Shown: one piece after another, positions 17,497 through 25,669 of the stretch
Layout of the letters: each line of letters begins with the position of its first letter
Numbering within the stretch: position 1 is the first letter of the stretch
NCBI GenBank assembly: GCA_902373525.1
Contig: CABKMN010000012.1
Location: 1 to 51,011 of the forward strand
DNA: 51,011 bases
Reading direction: 5' to 3'
From: an uncultured Bilophila sp.
Lineage (GTDB): Bacteria; Desulfobacterota; Desulfovibrionia; Desulfovibrionales; Desulfovibrionaceae
Program-made: the position numbers and the translations under genes
Notes under the pieces: generated by a model
Database searches by the model: none
Told to the model about the DNA's origin: nothing
The model's input: only the letters and a program-made list of their open reading frames with translations

Positions 17497-18765
17497 CTAC
17501 TCCCGGATTTGGCCCGTCCCGAGGGCCACGAATTTGGTCGTCGTCAGCTCGCGCACGCCCATCGCGCCGTAGGAGTGGAGCTTGGAGGTGGAGATGCCGA
17601 TTTCGGCCCCGAGTCCGAGCTGTCCGCCGTCGTTGAAGCGGGTGGAGGCGTTGACGGCGGTGAGGGACGCGTCGGCTTCCCGCAGGAACCGGGTGGCGTT
17701 GGCGTGGTTGTTGGTGCAGATCACTTCGGTATGGTTGGAGCCGTAGCGGGCGATGTGGTCCAGCGCCTCGTCCAGCGAATCCACGACGCGGACCGCGAGG
17801 ATGAGGTCGTGGAATTCCTGCCCGAAGTCGCCGGGCTGCGCGGGCACGGCCCTGTCGGGGCGGAGCAGGGGAAGGGCGCGCGGGCAGGCCCGGAAGGTCA
17901 CGCCGTCGCCGCCGAGCGTCTCGCCGAGCTTGGGCAGGAAGGCTTCCGCCTCGCTTTGGTGGACGAGGAGACATTCCAGCGCGTTGCACACGCCGGGTCG
18001 CTGCACCTTGCCGTTACGGGCCAGCCGCAGCGCCATGCCGAGATCGGCGCCTTCGTCCACATACAGATGGCACACGCCCATGTAGTGCTTGAGCACGGGC
18101 ATGGTGGCGGCTTCGCAGACGGCGCGCACCAGCGACTCGCCGCCGCGGGGGATCATCACGTCCACATATTTGTCAAGTTTGCACAGCGCGGCGACGGCGG
18201 CGCGGTCGGTGGTCTCCACCACCTGTACGGCGTCGGCGGGCAGACCGGCGCTCTCCAGCGCCTCGTGGAGCAGGCCCGCCAGCGCGAGGTTGGACCGGAT
18301 GGCCTCCGATCCGCCGCGCAGGATTACGGCGTCCCCGGCCTTGAGGCACAGGATGGCCGCGTCGATGGTGACGTTGGGGCGGGATTCGAAAATCATGGCG
18401 ATGACGCCGAGCGGGATGCGCATCTTGCCGACCATGAGCCCGTTGGGGCGCTGCCACTGCCGCTCGATGACGCCCACTTCGTCAGGCATGTCGGCGACAT
18501 GCAGGCAGGCCAGCGCCATGTCCTCGATGATGCGCGGGGTGAGGGTAAGGCGGTCGAGGCGCGGCGCGTCCATGTTCGCGGCTCTGGCCGCCTTGACGTC
18601 GAGGGCGTTGACCTTGAGCATGTCGGGGCCGCGTTTCCTGAGCAGCTCCGCGAGCGTCCGCAGGGCCAGCGTCTTGGCCGCGGGCGAGGCGGCCGCGAGG
18701 GTCCGGGCGGCGCTTTTGGCGCGCTGCCCCATGTGTTCCATCTGAAGTTCGAGTGAGGCGGTCAT
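17497..18765 (-). CDS. proA: gamma-glutamyl phosphate reductase
   Basis: 422 residues. ProA reduces gamma-glutamyl phosphate to glutamate semialdehyde with NADPH, the second step of proline synthesis. It belongs to the aldehyde dehydrogenase superfamily: cofactor-binding segment IPLGVIAMIFESRPNVT, the catalytic Cys in RPGVCNALECLLVH (about residue 265-275), and the C-terminal ASTRFNDGGQLGLGAEIGIST signature. The ATG at 18765 gives the normal family length; in-frame sequence upstream includes the promoter and is not coding. It pairs with nadD in a two-gene operon; proB is not in the window. Confidence 0.96.
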   Translation of the reverse strand: MTASLELQMEHMGQRAKSAARTLAAASPAAKTLALRTLAELLRKRGPDMLKVNALDVKAARAANMDAPRLDRLTLTPRIIEDMALACLHVADMPDEVGVIERQWQRPNGLMVGKMRIPLGVIAMIFESRPNVTIDAAILCLKAGDAVILRGGSEAIRSNLALAGLLHEALESAGLPADAVQVVETTDRAAVAALCKLDKYVDVMIPRGGESLVRAVCEAATMPVLKHYMGVCHLYVDEGADLGMALRLARNGKVQRPGVCNALECLLVHQSEAEAFLPKLGETLGGDGVTFRACPRALPLLRPDRAVPAQPGDFGQEFHDLILAVRVVDSLDEALDHIARYGSNHTEVICTNNHANATRFLREADASLTAVNASTRFNDGGQLGLGAEIGISTSKLHSYGAMGVRELTTTKFVALGTGQIRE

Positions 18766-18819
18766 GGTCGTTCCTTCTGTTGCGCGGTGGGGGATGAACC
18801 GTTCTCCTGTAGACCCGTA

Positions 18820-18848
18820 TATATAAGGTTCCGGGCCGGTTCCCGCAA
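18820..18848 (-). promoter_or_regulatory. sigma-70 promoter for proA-nadD
   Basis: TTGCGG (18848-18843) and TATATA (18825-18820) on the minus strand with 17 bases between, about 55 bases upstream of the proA ATG. It is back-to-back with a plus-strand promoter at 18870. Confidence 0.6.
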
Positions 18849-18869
18849 GCCCGGACCGGGACATTTCTT

Positions 18870-18898
18870 TTGACATTCCTGTCGTTCCAACCTATGTT
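18870..18898 (+). promoter_or_regulatory. sigma-70 promoter for TPR membrane protein
   Basis: A consensus TTGACA (18870-18875), a 17-base spacer and TATGTT (18893-18898). It would drive the gene starting at 19032, leaving a leader of about 125 bases. Confidence 0.7.
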
Positions 18899-19031
18899 TT
18901 GGCGTCATGATTCCCAGAAGTCATGCCGTTACGGCGGGGCTTCCGGAAGGCTTGCCGCCGCAAGCCCGTTTTGCGTGCGCCGGAGCTCCGGCATTTACTG
19001 AAAGCGTGTGGAAGCGTTTAAGGAGTTTAGC

Positions 19032-19721
19032 ATGGCAGACCCTCTCCGCCCGTCCGGGCCTCAGATTCCCGACAGTCTGATGGGCGAAATCCAGTCCGAA
19101 GTGGCCGTGGAAGCCACGCCCCTGCTGCGTTTCGTGATTGAGAAAAGCCGCATCATCGTTTCGTGCGTCGTCGTGCTGCTGCTCGTCATCATCGGCGTCG
19201 GCGGCTGGCAGTGGCATCAGTCCCGCGTGGAGCGCGAAGCCCATCTTGAGCTCGGACGCATCCTCGTCGGCACGGAAGGGGCCGGACGCATCGCCGCTCT
19301 GGAGAAGTTCCTGCCCTCCGCCCCCGAGGCCATGAAGTCCGGCGTGCAGCTTGAAGTCGCCGTCACCGCGATCGGCCTCGAACAGTACGCCAAGGCCGCC
19401 GATGCCTACGCCGCCGTCGCCGCCGCCGATCCCAAGGGCCCGATGGGCCTGATGGCGGCCATGAATCAGGCCGACGTGCTCCAGCGCGAGGGCAAATACG
19501 CCGAGGCGCTCGCCGTTTTTGATGCTCTGGAAAAGAGCGCCCCCGAAGCCCTGCGTCCTTCCATTCTCGAAGGGCAGGCTCTGTCCGCCGAACAGGCGGG
19601 CAAGCTGGAGCGCGCGCTCGCCGCTTACGAAAGCATCGCCACGAATCTCGGAGATGCCGGAAACACCGGCTATTTTCAGGCCAAGATCGCCGAACTGAAG
19701 GCGCGCATGGCCCGCTCCTGA
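19032..19721 (+). CDS. membrane-anchored TPR protein, YfgM-like
   Basis: 229 residues: a cytoplasmic N-terminus of about 35 residues, one membrane helix (about 37-60, IIVSCVVVLLLVIIGVGGW), then a periplasmic region of TPR-like helical pairs (about 75-225) rich in Ala. This layout matches the YfgM/TPR_21 family, periplasmic chaperone-network proteins associated with the Sec translocon in Escherichia coli; the function here is inferred from topology only. Start: AAGGAG lies 6 bases before the ATG at 19032; the ATG at 19008 lacks a ribosome site. It appears to be a single-gene unit with the promoter at 18870 and a hairpin downstream at 19781. Confidence 0.8.
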   Translation: MADPLRPSGPQIPDSLMGEIQSEVAVEATPLLRFVIEKSRIIVSCVVVLLLVIIGVGGWQWHQSRVEREAHLELGRILVGTEGAGRIAALEKFLPSAPEAMKSGVQLEVAVTAIGLEQYAKAADAYAAVAAADPKGPMGLMAAMNQADVLQREGKYAEALAVFDALEKSAPEALRPSILEGQALSAEQAGKLERALAAYESIATNLGDAGNTGYFQAKIAELKARMARS

Positions 19722-19780
19722 TCCCACCTACAAGGGGAACGGCTCGCCGTCGTCCTGTCGGTGCCCGGTCCGCCGGGGAG

Positions 19781-19815
19781 CAAACGGGCTGTTGCCGCAA
19801 GGCTCAGCCCGTTTG
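19781..19815 (+). terminator. hairpin after TPR protein gene
   Basis: Perfect 11-bp inverted repeat, CAAACGGGCTG / CAGCCCGTTTG, loop 13 bases, about 60 bases past the stop codon. Only a short T-rich stretch follows, so it is a weak intrinsic terminator. Confidence 0.5.
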
Positions 19816-19894
19816 TTCAAGAGGCCGTTTCTTTCGGAAAACCGTGCGTTTCAGGACTCGTTCCTGTCGCGCTTCAAACACGAGGAAGGTTTTC

Positions 19895-21748
19895 ATGAGT
19901 CATCCGTTACTGGCCGCTGAAGCGGGTGTGCGGCACCTGCTTCTTGGCAACGAGGCCATCGTCCGGGGGGCGTTGGAAGCAGGGATCAATGTGGTGACCT
20001 GCTATCCGGGCACCCCCTCATCCGAAATTCCGGACACCTTCCACCACATCGCCTCGTGCGGCAGATTCCGCATGGAATACTCCGTGAACGAGAAAGTGGC
20101 CGTGGAAGTGGGCGCGGGCGCGTCGCTTGCGGGCGCCATGAGCATGACCACCATGAAACACGTGGGCGTCAACGTGGCGGCCGATCCGCTGTTCACCGCG
20201 GCCTACGTGGGCCTTCCCGGCGGCTACATGCTGGTGAGCGCCGACGATCCGTTGTGCCATTCCAGCCAGAACGAGCAGGACAACCGGACCTACGCCCGGT
20301 TCATGGGCATGCCCTGCTTCGAGCCCGCCACCGCGCAGGAAGCCAAGGACATGGCCCGCGACGCCCTGCTGCTTTCCCGCGAACTCCAGCAGCCCGTGAT
20401 GCTGCGTACGACCACCCGCGTCAACCATCTGCGCGGCCCGGTCACCTTCGGCCCCCTCGGCGAACCGGCCCCCATCGTGCCCTTCGAGCGCAATCCCATG
20501 CGCTTCGTGCCCGTTCCCGCCGTGGCCCAGAATCGCCACAAGGTGCTCGTCGAGCATCTGGAGAACGCTCGGGCCAAGGCCGAGTCCTCTCCGTGGAACC
20601 GGATCACCGGCGAAGGCCGCATCGGCGTCATCGCCAGCGGCATCAGCCGCGCCTATCTCGCCGACGCCCTCGCCGAAAACGGCTGGGAGAACGAGGTCAA
20701 GGTGCTGGAGCTCGGGTTCTCGTGGCCGCTGCCGGAAAACCTGCTGACCGACTTCCTGTCCGGTTGCGACACCGTGCTGGTGCTTGAAGAACTCCAGCCG
20801 CTGCTCGAACAGGACCTGCGCGCGCTGGCGCAGGAACGCGACATCAACGTGTCCATCGTGGGCAAGGGGCCCGATCTGACCGTCTTCGGCGAATATTCCA
20901 CGGGCGCCGTGGCCCGCGCGCTGGCTTCCGTGCTCGGCAAGGAACCGACCTGCGCCGCCGCTTCCGCCGTGGACGTCTCCAGGCTGCCGGGCCGTCCCCC
21001 GAACCTCTGCGCCGGATGCTCGCACCGCGCCATGTACTACGCCGTCCGCAAGGTCTTCGGCGACGAGGCCGTCTATTCCAGCGACATCGGCTGCTACACC
21101 CTCGGCATGGTGCCCCCGCTGCGCGCCGCCGACTTCCTGTTCTGCATGGGGTCGTCCATCTCCGCCGGAAGCGGCTTCTCGATGGTGTCGGATCGTCCGG
21201 TGATCGGTTTCATCGGCGACTCCACCTTCTTCCATTCCGGCATGACCGGCCTCGCCAACGCCGTGTTCAACAAGCACGACATGCTGCTGGTGATCCTCGA
21301 CAACGGCACCACCGCCATGACCGGGCACCAGCCCAACCCCGGCGTCGCCCCCACCGTGCTCGGACAGGACTGCGAGCATCTCGATATCGAGAGCGTGGTC
21401 CGCGGCATCGGCGTGACGGACGTGGTCAAGGTGAAGCCCTTCAACCTGCGCGGCACGCTGAAGGCGCTTGAAGACATGAAGGCCCGTTCCGGCGTCCGCG
21501 TGGTCATCTCGGAAGAACCCTGCATGCTGTTCGCGCGCCGGACCCTGAAGCAGGTCCGCCCGCAGGTGGCCGAAGTCGCGACGCAGGGCGAGGAAGCCCT
21601 GCGGTGCCTGACCGAACTGGCCTGTCCCGCGTTCCGCAGGAGCGGGACCGCCGAGGCCCCGATCGTCAGCGTGGATGAATCGCAGTGTTCCGGCTGCATG
21701 GTGTGTCTCCAGGTAACGCCCGCCTTCCGGGCCCGCAAGCGGAGCTGA
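19895..21748 (+). CDS. iorA: indolepyruvate:ferredoxin oxidoreductase, alpha subunit
   Basis: 617 residues. IorA is the thiamine-diphosphate subunit of an anaerobic enzyme that oxidatively decarboxylates aryl-pyruvates to aryl-acetyl-CoA, passing electrons to ferredoxin. Visible: an N-terminal pyruvate-oxidoreductase domain (VVTCYPGTPSSEIPDT at about 30-45), and a TPP-binding domain (LCAGCSHRAMYYAV about 370, then GDSTFFHSGMTGLANAVFN). The C-terminus is odd: IorA normally ends in a two-cluster ferredoxin domain, but here only QCSGCMVCLQVTPAF is left, with Thr where the fourth Cys of the first cluster is expected and no second cluster before the stop. The ATG at 19895 has GAGGAAGG upstream. 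The stop is 2 bases before iorB. Confidence 0.94.
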   Translation: MSHPLLAAEAGVRHLLLGNEAIVRGALEAGINVVTCYPGTPSSEIPDTFHHIASCGRFRMEYSVNEKVAVEVGAGASLAGAMSMTTMKHVGVNVAADPLFTAAYVGLPGGYMLVSADDPLCHSSQNEQDNRTYARFMGMPCFEPATAQEAKDMARDALLLSRELQQPVMLRTTTRVNHLRGPVTFGPLGEPAPIVPFERNPMRFVPVPAVAQNRHKVLVEHLENARAKAESSPWNRITGEGRIGVIASGISRAYLADALAENGWENEVKVLELGFSWPLPENLLTDFLSGCDTVLVLEELQPLLEQDLRALAQERDINVSIVGKGPDLTVFGEYSTGAVARALASVLGKEPTCAAASAVDVSRLPGRPPNLCAGCSHRAMYYAVRKVFGDEAVYSSDIGCYTLGMVPPLRAADFLFCMGSSISAGSGFSMVSDRPVIGFIGDSTFFHSGMTGLANAVFNKHDMLLVILDNGTTAMTGHQPNPGVAPTVLGQDCEHLDIESVVRGIGVTDVVKVKPFNLRGTLKALEDMKARSGVRVVISEEPCMLFARRTLKQVRPQVAEVATQGEEALRCLTELACPAFRRSGTAEAPIVSVDESQCSGCMVCLQVTPAFRARKRS

Positions 21749-21750
21749 AA

Positions 21751-22356
21751 ATGAGCAAGCGCATTCGTATCTATATGACAGGTGTGGGCGGACAGGGCAC
21801 GCTTACCGCCACGACCCTGCTGGCCCGCGTGGCCGTGGAGCAGGGCGTCGAGGTGGTCGCGGGCGAAATTCACGGTATGGCCCAGCGCGGCGGCGTGGTG
21901 GAATCCACCGTACTGCTCGGCGGCTGGAAGAGCCCCAAGCTGGGCTTCGGCGAAGCCGACATCGTGCTCGGGTTCGAGCCGCTGGAAACGCTCCGTGGCC
22001 TGCGTTACCTGAAACAGGGCGGCGTGGTCTTCGGCAGCACGGACGTCATCCCGCCTCTGGCGGTGTCCGCGGGCCGCGAAACGGCTCCGGGACTGGACGC
22101 CGTGGAACAGGCCGTGCGCGATTGCGCGTCCGCCGCGTGGTTCTTCCCCTGCCGCAGCATGGGCATTGAGCTCGGCACGGCGCAGAGCGGCAACAACATC
22201 CTGCTCGGCGCGCTGTGCGCTTCCGGCCTGCTGCCCTTCGGGGTCGAGGCGCTGGAGGACGGCATCCGCAAGTTCCTCCCCGCCAAGCTGGTGGACGTGA
22301 ACCTCAAGGCCGTGGCGCGGGGGCGTGAAATCCTCGACGCTTCGCGGTTGTTTTAA
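21751..22356 (+). CDS. iorB: indolepyruvate:ferredoxin oxidoreductase, beta subunit
   Basis: 201 residues, the gamma-domain partner of IorA. The N-terminus YMTGVGGQGTLTATTLLA is the nucleotide/CoA-binding loop typical of 2-oxoacid oxidoreductase gamma-type subunits, followed by EIHGMAQRGGVVESTVLLG, the family motif. Together with IorA it makes the heterotetrameric enzyme used in amino-acid fermentation or, in reverse, in aromatic amino-acid synthesis from aryl acids. It starts 2 bases after iorA with the ribosome site GGAG inside the iorA end, so the pair is an operon closed by a strong terminator at 22367. Confidence 0.95.
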   Translation: MSKRIRIYMTGVGGQGTLTATTLLARVAVEQGVEVVAGEIHGMAQRGGVVESTVLLGGWKSPKLGFGEADIVLGFEPLETLRGLRYLKQGGVVFGSTDVIPPLAVSAGRETAPGLDAVEQAVRDCASAAWFFPCRSMGIELGTAQSGNNILLGALCASGLLPFGVEALEDGIRKFLPAKLVDVNLKAVARGREILDASRLF

Positions 22357-22366
22357 CTGATTGTTG

Positions 22367-22388
22367 GGGGCGGGTTTCCGCCCCTTTT
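22367..22388 (+). terminator. intrinsic terminator of iorAB
   Basis: 7-bp stem GGGGCGG/CCGCCCC, 4-base loop, then TTTT, 10 bases after the iorB stop. More GC-rich hairpins follow up to 22545, leaving about 240 bases of leader before the next gene. Confidence 0.85.
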
Positions 22389-22625
22389 GAGTCCGGGGAC
22401 GTTCCTGCGGGAGCGGGGACGCCTCCGGACGCCGGGGGAAGGTTTCCCCCGGACCTCCTCGGAAGCGGAAACGTCGGGGGTTTCCCCGCGGCGTTTTTCG
22501 GAAAGGCCGCGCCTGTTGCGGTTCCGGGGCGCCGGGGTCCCCGGCTTGACAACAGGGCCGCAAAAGGCCCCAAGACCGCATGGGGGGAGAGGTTTGGCTT
22601 CGCCCCTTTTTGCCTTTATGAGCTT

Positions 22626-24218
22626 ATGTCCGAACAGACCGTTTCCGATATAATGAATCCTGTCCCGTACATGGAAACCTTGCAGCGCATCGCCGCCGGA
22701 ATGGGGCCGCAGCGGGGGTTTCAGTCTTCGCTCAAATCTCTGTTGGCGCTTCTGGCGGAGCGGCACGGTTTTCTCCGTCCCCATCTGGTCATCTTCGACC
22801 CGGAAACCCGGACCCTGCGGTTATGCGTCGCCGACGGCGCGCCGCGCAGCGGGCAGGTGGTGTACGAGCCGGGCATGGGCGTGACCGGGCAGGTGTTCGT
22901 GACGGGCAAGCCCGTCATCGTGGAATGTCTCAAGGGGCATCCGGTTTTTCTGAGCAAGTTTTTTGTCCGTACCGAGGAGGAACTGTCTTCGCTGGCCTTC
23001 CTCAGCGTGCCGGTGCTGGCCCCGCAGCTGGGCTGGGAGCCGGGACGGGAGCAGGCCGCCCGCAAGGTCATCGGCGTCCTGAGCGTGGACACGCCCCGGG
23101 CGTCGCGTGACGTGCTGGAGCGGCACCGTTGCTTTCTGGAGGTCGTCGCGGGCATGATCGCGGCGCAGGCCACCTATTTGCAGGACGACATGGCCCGGCA
23201 GCAGCGGCTCGCCGAACGGCGCGGGGACAGGCCGCATGTGCCGGGCGATCTGGACGGCGGGATGATCGCGGTGTCCGAAAGCATGTGCGAGGCGCTGAAA
23301 CAGGCCAGCTACGCCGGGCACGGACGTGGCCCGGTGCTGCTGCGCGGCGAACCGGGCACGGGAAAGTCCCGCGTGGCGGCGTTCATCCATGCCGCGAGCG
23401 TGCGGAACGAACTGCCGCTGGTGCGCTTCTACGCCTCGCGTCTCCGGGAGTCCGGGCCGGACGCCCTCACCGGGGAACAGGCCGAGCGGGAACTGCTCGG
23501 CTACCGCAAGGGCGCGTTCCCCGGCGCGGTGCAGACGCGCAAAGGGCTGTTCGAGCTTGCCAATTGCAGTACGCTGTTCATCGAGGACATCGACTGCCTT
23601 TCCCTGTCGCTCCAGACGCAACTGCTCCATGTGCTTCAGGAGCAGGCGGTCGTGCGTGTGGGCGGGGGACAGCCGGTGGACGTGGACGTCCGGCTGGTGT
23701 GCTCCTCTTCGGCTGATCTGGAGGAACTGGTCGCCAAGGGGCAGTTCCTTGAGGACCTGTATAACCGCATCGCGGTGTTCCCGATCACGCTGGCCCCACT
23801 GCGCGAACGGACCGAAGACATTCTGCCGTTGGCCGATCTTTTTCTCAAGGCGTCCGCCGAAGCGGCGGGGCGCACGGTGGAACGCATTTCTACGCCCGCG
23901 CAGGAATTGCTGGCCCAGTATCCCTGGCCCGGGAATGCCGAGGAACTGGCGCAATGCATGGAGCAGGCCGTGCAGGTCTGCGACGATCTCGTCCTGCGGG
24001 CCGCGCATCTGCCGCAGGCTCTCCAGACTTCCGACGACAAGCGGACGGCCCTGCCGTTCAACGATGCGGTGGCGCGGTTCGAACAGGAACTTCTGGTGGA
24101 CGCTCTTCAACACGCGCACGGCAACATGTTGCAGGCCGCCCGCGATTTGCAGGTCAGCTATCGGATCGTCAACTACAAGGTGAAGAAATACAACATTGAT
24201 CCGCGATCCTACGCCTGA
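22626..24218 (+). CDS. GAF / AAA+ / Fis-type regulator with degenerate sigma-54 activator motifs
   Basis: 530 residues arranged like NifA: GAF sensor domain (about 15-185), AAA+ domain (about 215-440) and a Fis-type helix-turn-helix (about 485-525, QAARDLQVSYRIVNYKVKKY). Walker A GEPGTGKS is intact, as are the sensor/arginine-finger surroundings (LYNRIAVFPI.LAPLRER). Two signatures depart from the family: the sigma-54-contacting GAFTGA loop reads GAFPGA, and the Walker B, usually LFLDE, reads LFIED. The loop Thr is important for sigma-54 contact in studied activators, so this protein may bind DNA without activating sigma-54, or work with a modified mechanism. The signal and targets are unknown; it follows iorAB but has its own leader and terminator. 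No strong ribosome site was seen at the chosen ATG. Confidence 0.85.
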   Translation: MSEQTVSDIMNPVPYMETLQRIAAGMGPQRGFQSSLKSLLALLAERHGFLRPHLVIFDPETRTLRLCVADGAPRSGQVVYEPGMGVTGQVFVTGKPVIVECLKGHPVFLSKFFVRTEEELSSLAFLSVPVLAPQLGWEPGREQAARKVIGVLSVDTPRASRDVLERHRCFLEVVAGMIAAQATYLQDDMARQQRLAERRGDRPHVPGDLDGGMIAVSESMCEALKQASYAGHGRGPVLLRGEPGTGKSRVAAFIHAASVRNELPLVRFYASRLRESGPDALTGEQAERELLGYRKGAFPGAVQTRKGLFELANCSTLFIEDIDCLSLSLQTQLLHVLQEQAVVRVGGGQPVDVDVRLVCSSSADLEELVAKGQFLEDLYNRIAVFPITLAPLRERTEDILPLADLFLKASAEAAGRTVERISTPAQELLAQYPWPGNAEELAQCMEQAVQVCDDLVLRAAHLPQALQTSDDKRTALPFNDAVARFEQELLVDALQHAHGNMLQAARDLQVSYRIVNYKVKKYNIDPRSYA

Positions 24219-24246
24219 TCCGGCGTAGGGCTCCGCTTTTCACATT

Positions 24247-24288
24247 CGCCGGTGCGCGCGGGGACATCCCGTACGCACCGGCGTTTTT
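24247..24288 (+). terminator. intrinsic terminator after GAF/AAA+ regulator
   Basis: 10-bp stem CGCCGGTGCG / CGCACCGGCG with a 17-base loop, then TTTTT, 28 bases beyond the stop codon. Confidence 0.85.
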
Positions 24289-24859
24289 GCGGCGGAGCCG
24301 CGCTCTGATGCGTTTCGTTATCTTGCTTAGAAAACAGGAGACTCTAGTTTACTGTTCTCTTGCCGACATGGTATTGCCGGAATGAAGGGGGACGCGGCGT
24401 GTTGTCCTGCGCTGCGGCCGTGCCGTCGTCTCTTCGGTTCGCGAACGCGTTTCGCGGTACGGAGGATGCCGGAAACCCTTGCATAAAAACGGCGTGTTCC
24501 GCGTCGCAACGACGGCAGGGATATCATGAAAGTGTGCGAAAAGCAGTTGCATTGACCATGCCCTCGTGCAATACTGGACAAAATATGTTTTTGAGTGGCT
24601 TGTTGTGCAGAGAGTCCGCGTACGAAATACAGGGAAGTGAGATACCGCATTACGGTATCGAAAACAGGAGCCGGAGGGTAGGGGTGCCCGCCGGAAGAAC
24701 ATGCGTTCCTCCTGTTCCCGGAGCATCCGCGAATCCCAAGGGGTGGGGGCGCGGATGGTGAATGGGCGTACGGGGAAACTCGGGGGGAGTGAATGCGGGA
24801 GAGGTTCCCGCGTTCAGGCACAACCTTTTTGGACACCGTTGTTCCGAGGAGGCATCCTG
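24289..24859 (+). other. intergenic leader region upstream of MucR-type gene
   Basis: About 570 bases with no supported gene; it is less GC-rich than the flanks. A plausible promoter is TTGCAT (24547-24552), a 17-base spacer and AATACT (24570-24575), giving a leader of nearly 280 bases before the MucR-type gene. A perfect 7-bp inverted repeat GATACCG-N5-CGGTATC lies at 24641-24659 and could be an operator or RNA hairpin. Both are sequence matches only. Confidence 0.4.
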
Positions 24860-25264
24860 ATGGATGATTATTTGAAAGAGGCATTGGACATCGTCAAGGC
24901 ACAGGCCAGCGTACGCATCATGGCGGAAGATGAAATCATTTCCATGGTGCGTCGTCTTTCTTCCGACATCAAGAACGTCGCCGAAGGCGAAAGCTGCGTT
25001 GAGGAACTTGTCAGCGCCGACGTGCAGAGCGATCCCCGCAAGTCCATCAAAGAAAAGTCCATCACATGTCTGGAGTGCGGGAAGACCTTCAAGATTCTGA
25101 CCCGCAAGCATCTCGCCAGCCACGGCCTCGACGCCGTCGAGTACCGCGAAAAGTGGGGCCTCAAGAAGGATACCCCGCTCGTCTGCAAGGGTCTTCAGCG
25201 CGAACGCCGCAAGAAGATGAAGGACATGAAGCTGTGGGAAAAACGCCGCAAGGTTGAAGAATAA
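24860..25264 (+). CDS. MucR/Ros-family zinc-finger transcriptional regulator
   Basis: 134 residues. The N-terminal half (about 1-70) is helical and is the oligomerisation region in this family; the C-terminal half holds the Ros/MucR zinc finger CLECGKTFKILTRKHLASHG with ligand spacing Cys-x2-Cys-x10-His-x3-His, followed by EYREKWGLKKDTPLV, the family hallmark. The TRKHLASH form of the finger is the one I associate with Desulfovibrio-type proteins. Family members bind AT-rich targets and often repress exopolysaccharide, motility or their own genes. The ATG at 24860 is preceded by GAGGAGG at good spacing; the longer upstream frame has no support. Monocistronic in appearance. Confidence 0.92.
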   Translation: MDDYLKEALDIVKAQASVRIMAEDEIISMVRRLSSDIKNVAEGESCVEELVSADVQSDPRKSIKEKSITCLECGKTFKILTRKHLASHGLDAVEYREKWGLKKDTPLVCKGLQRERRKKMKDMKLWEKRRKVEE

Positions 25265-25486
25265 CGAAGGATCGGGGGAGGACGCTCCCGAAGCGGGGCC
25301 GCGCTGCCGCCGCTGCCCGCAAGGCCCGAAAACCCGCCTGACGGGCCCGTGTCCGCGAAGCCGTTCTTCGGAGCTCCTCCCTTTTCCCGATCCTCCGGTG
25401 GGGCATGTCCCATCTTTTTTCGATGACGTTTGAGGGTACCGACCCCCGCTCGCGTTCCATCCGGGCCGTGCGGTAGGGACACCCGT

Positions 25487-25528
25487 CACAAGAGCGGATT
25501 CCGCAGGCCTGCGGAGTCCGCTCTTGTG
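25487..25528. repeat. 42-bp near-perfect palindrome
   Basis: Starts CACAAGAGCGGA and ends with its exact complement, with TCCGCAGG/CCTGCGGA meeting at the centre; one mismatched pair (T/G at 25499/25516) and no spacer. It lies in the 400-base gap between the MucR-type gene and the EF-hand gene. There is no T-run on either side, so it is not a normal intrinsic terminator; it might be a repeated extragenic palindrome or a protein-binding site. Confidence 0.8.
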
Positions 25529-25592
25529 TCCGGCGGAGGAATTCTTTGTATCCTGCGGCAGCCGGAACGGGCGTTCCGCCCTTTTTCCCGGC

Positions 25593-25621
25593 TTGCGCGG
25601 CGGGAGGAGAGTGGTTACACT
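25593..25621 (+). promoter_or_regulatory. candidate promoter of EF-hand gene
   Basis: TTGCGC (25593-25598), 17 bases, TACACT (25616-25621), about 48 bases before the ATG at 25670. Moderate match to sigma-70. Confidence 0.45.
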
Positions 25622-25669
25622 GAGAAAACATGCCATTAACCGTCAGGCGTTCGCCTGAGGAGATTTCCT

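Noticed and set aside
24360..24761. A 133-codon plus-strand frame upstream of the MucR-type gene
   Set aside because: No ribosome site; composition random; it spans the likely promoter and dyad.
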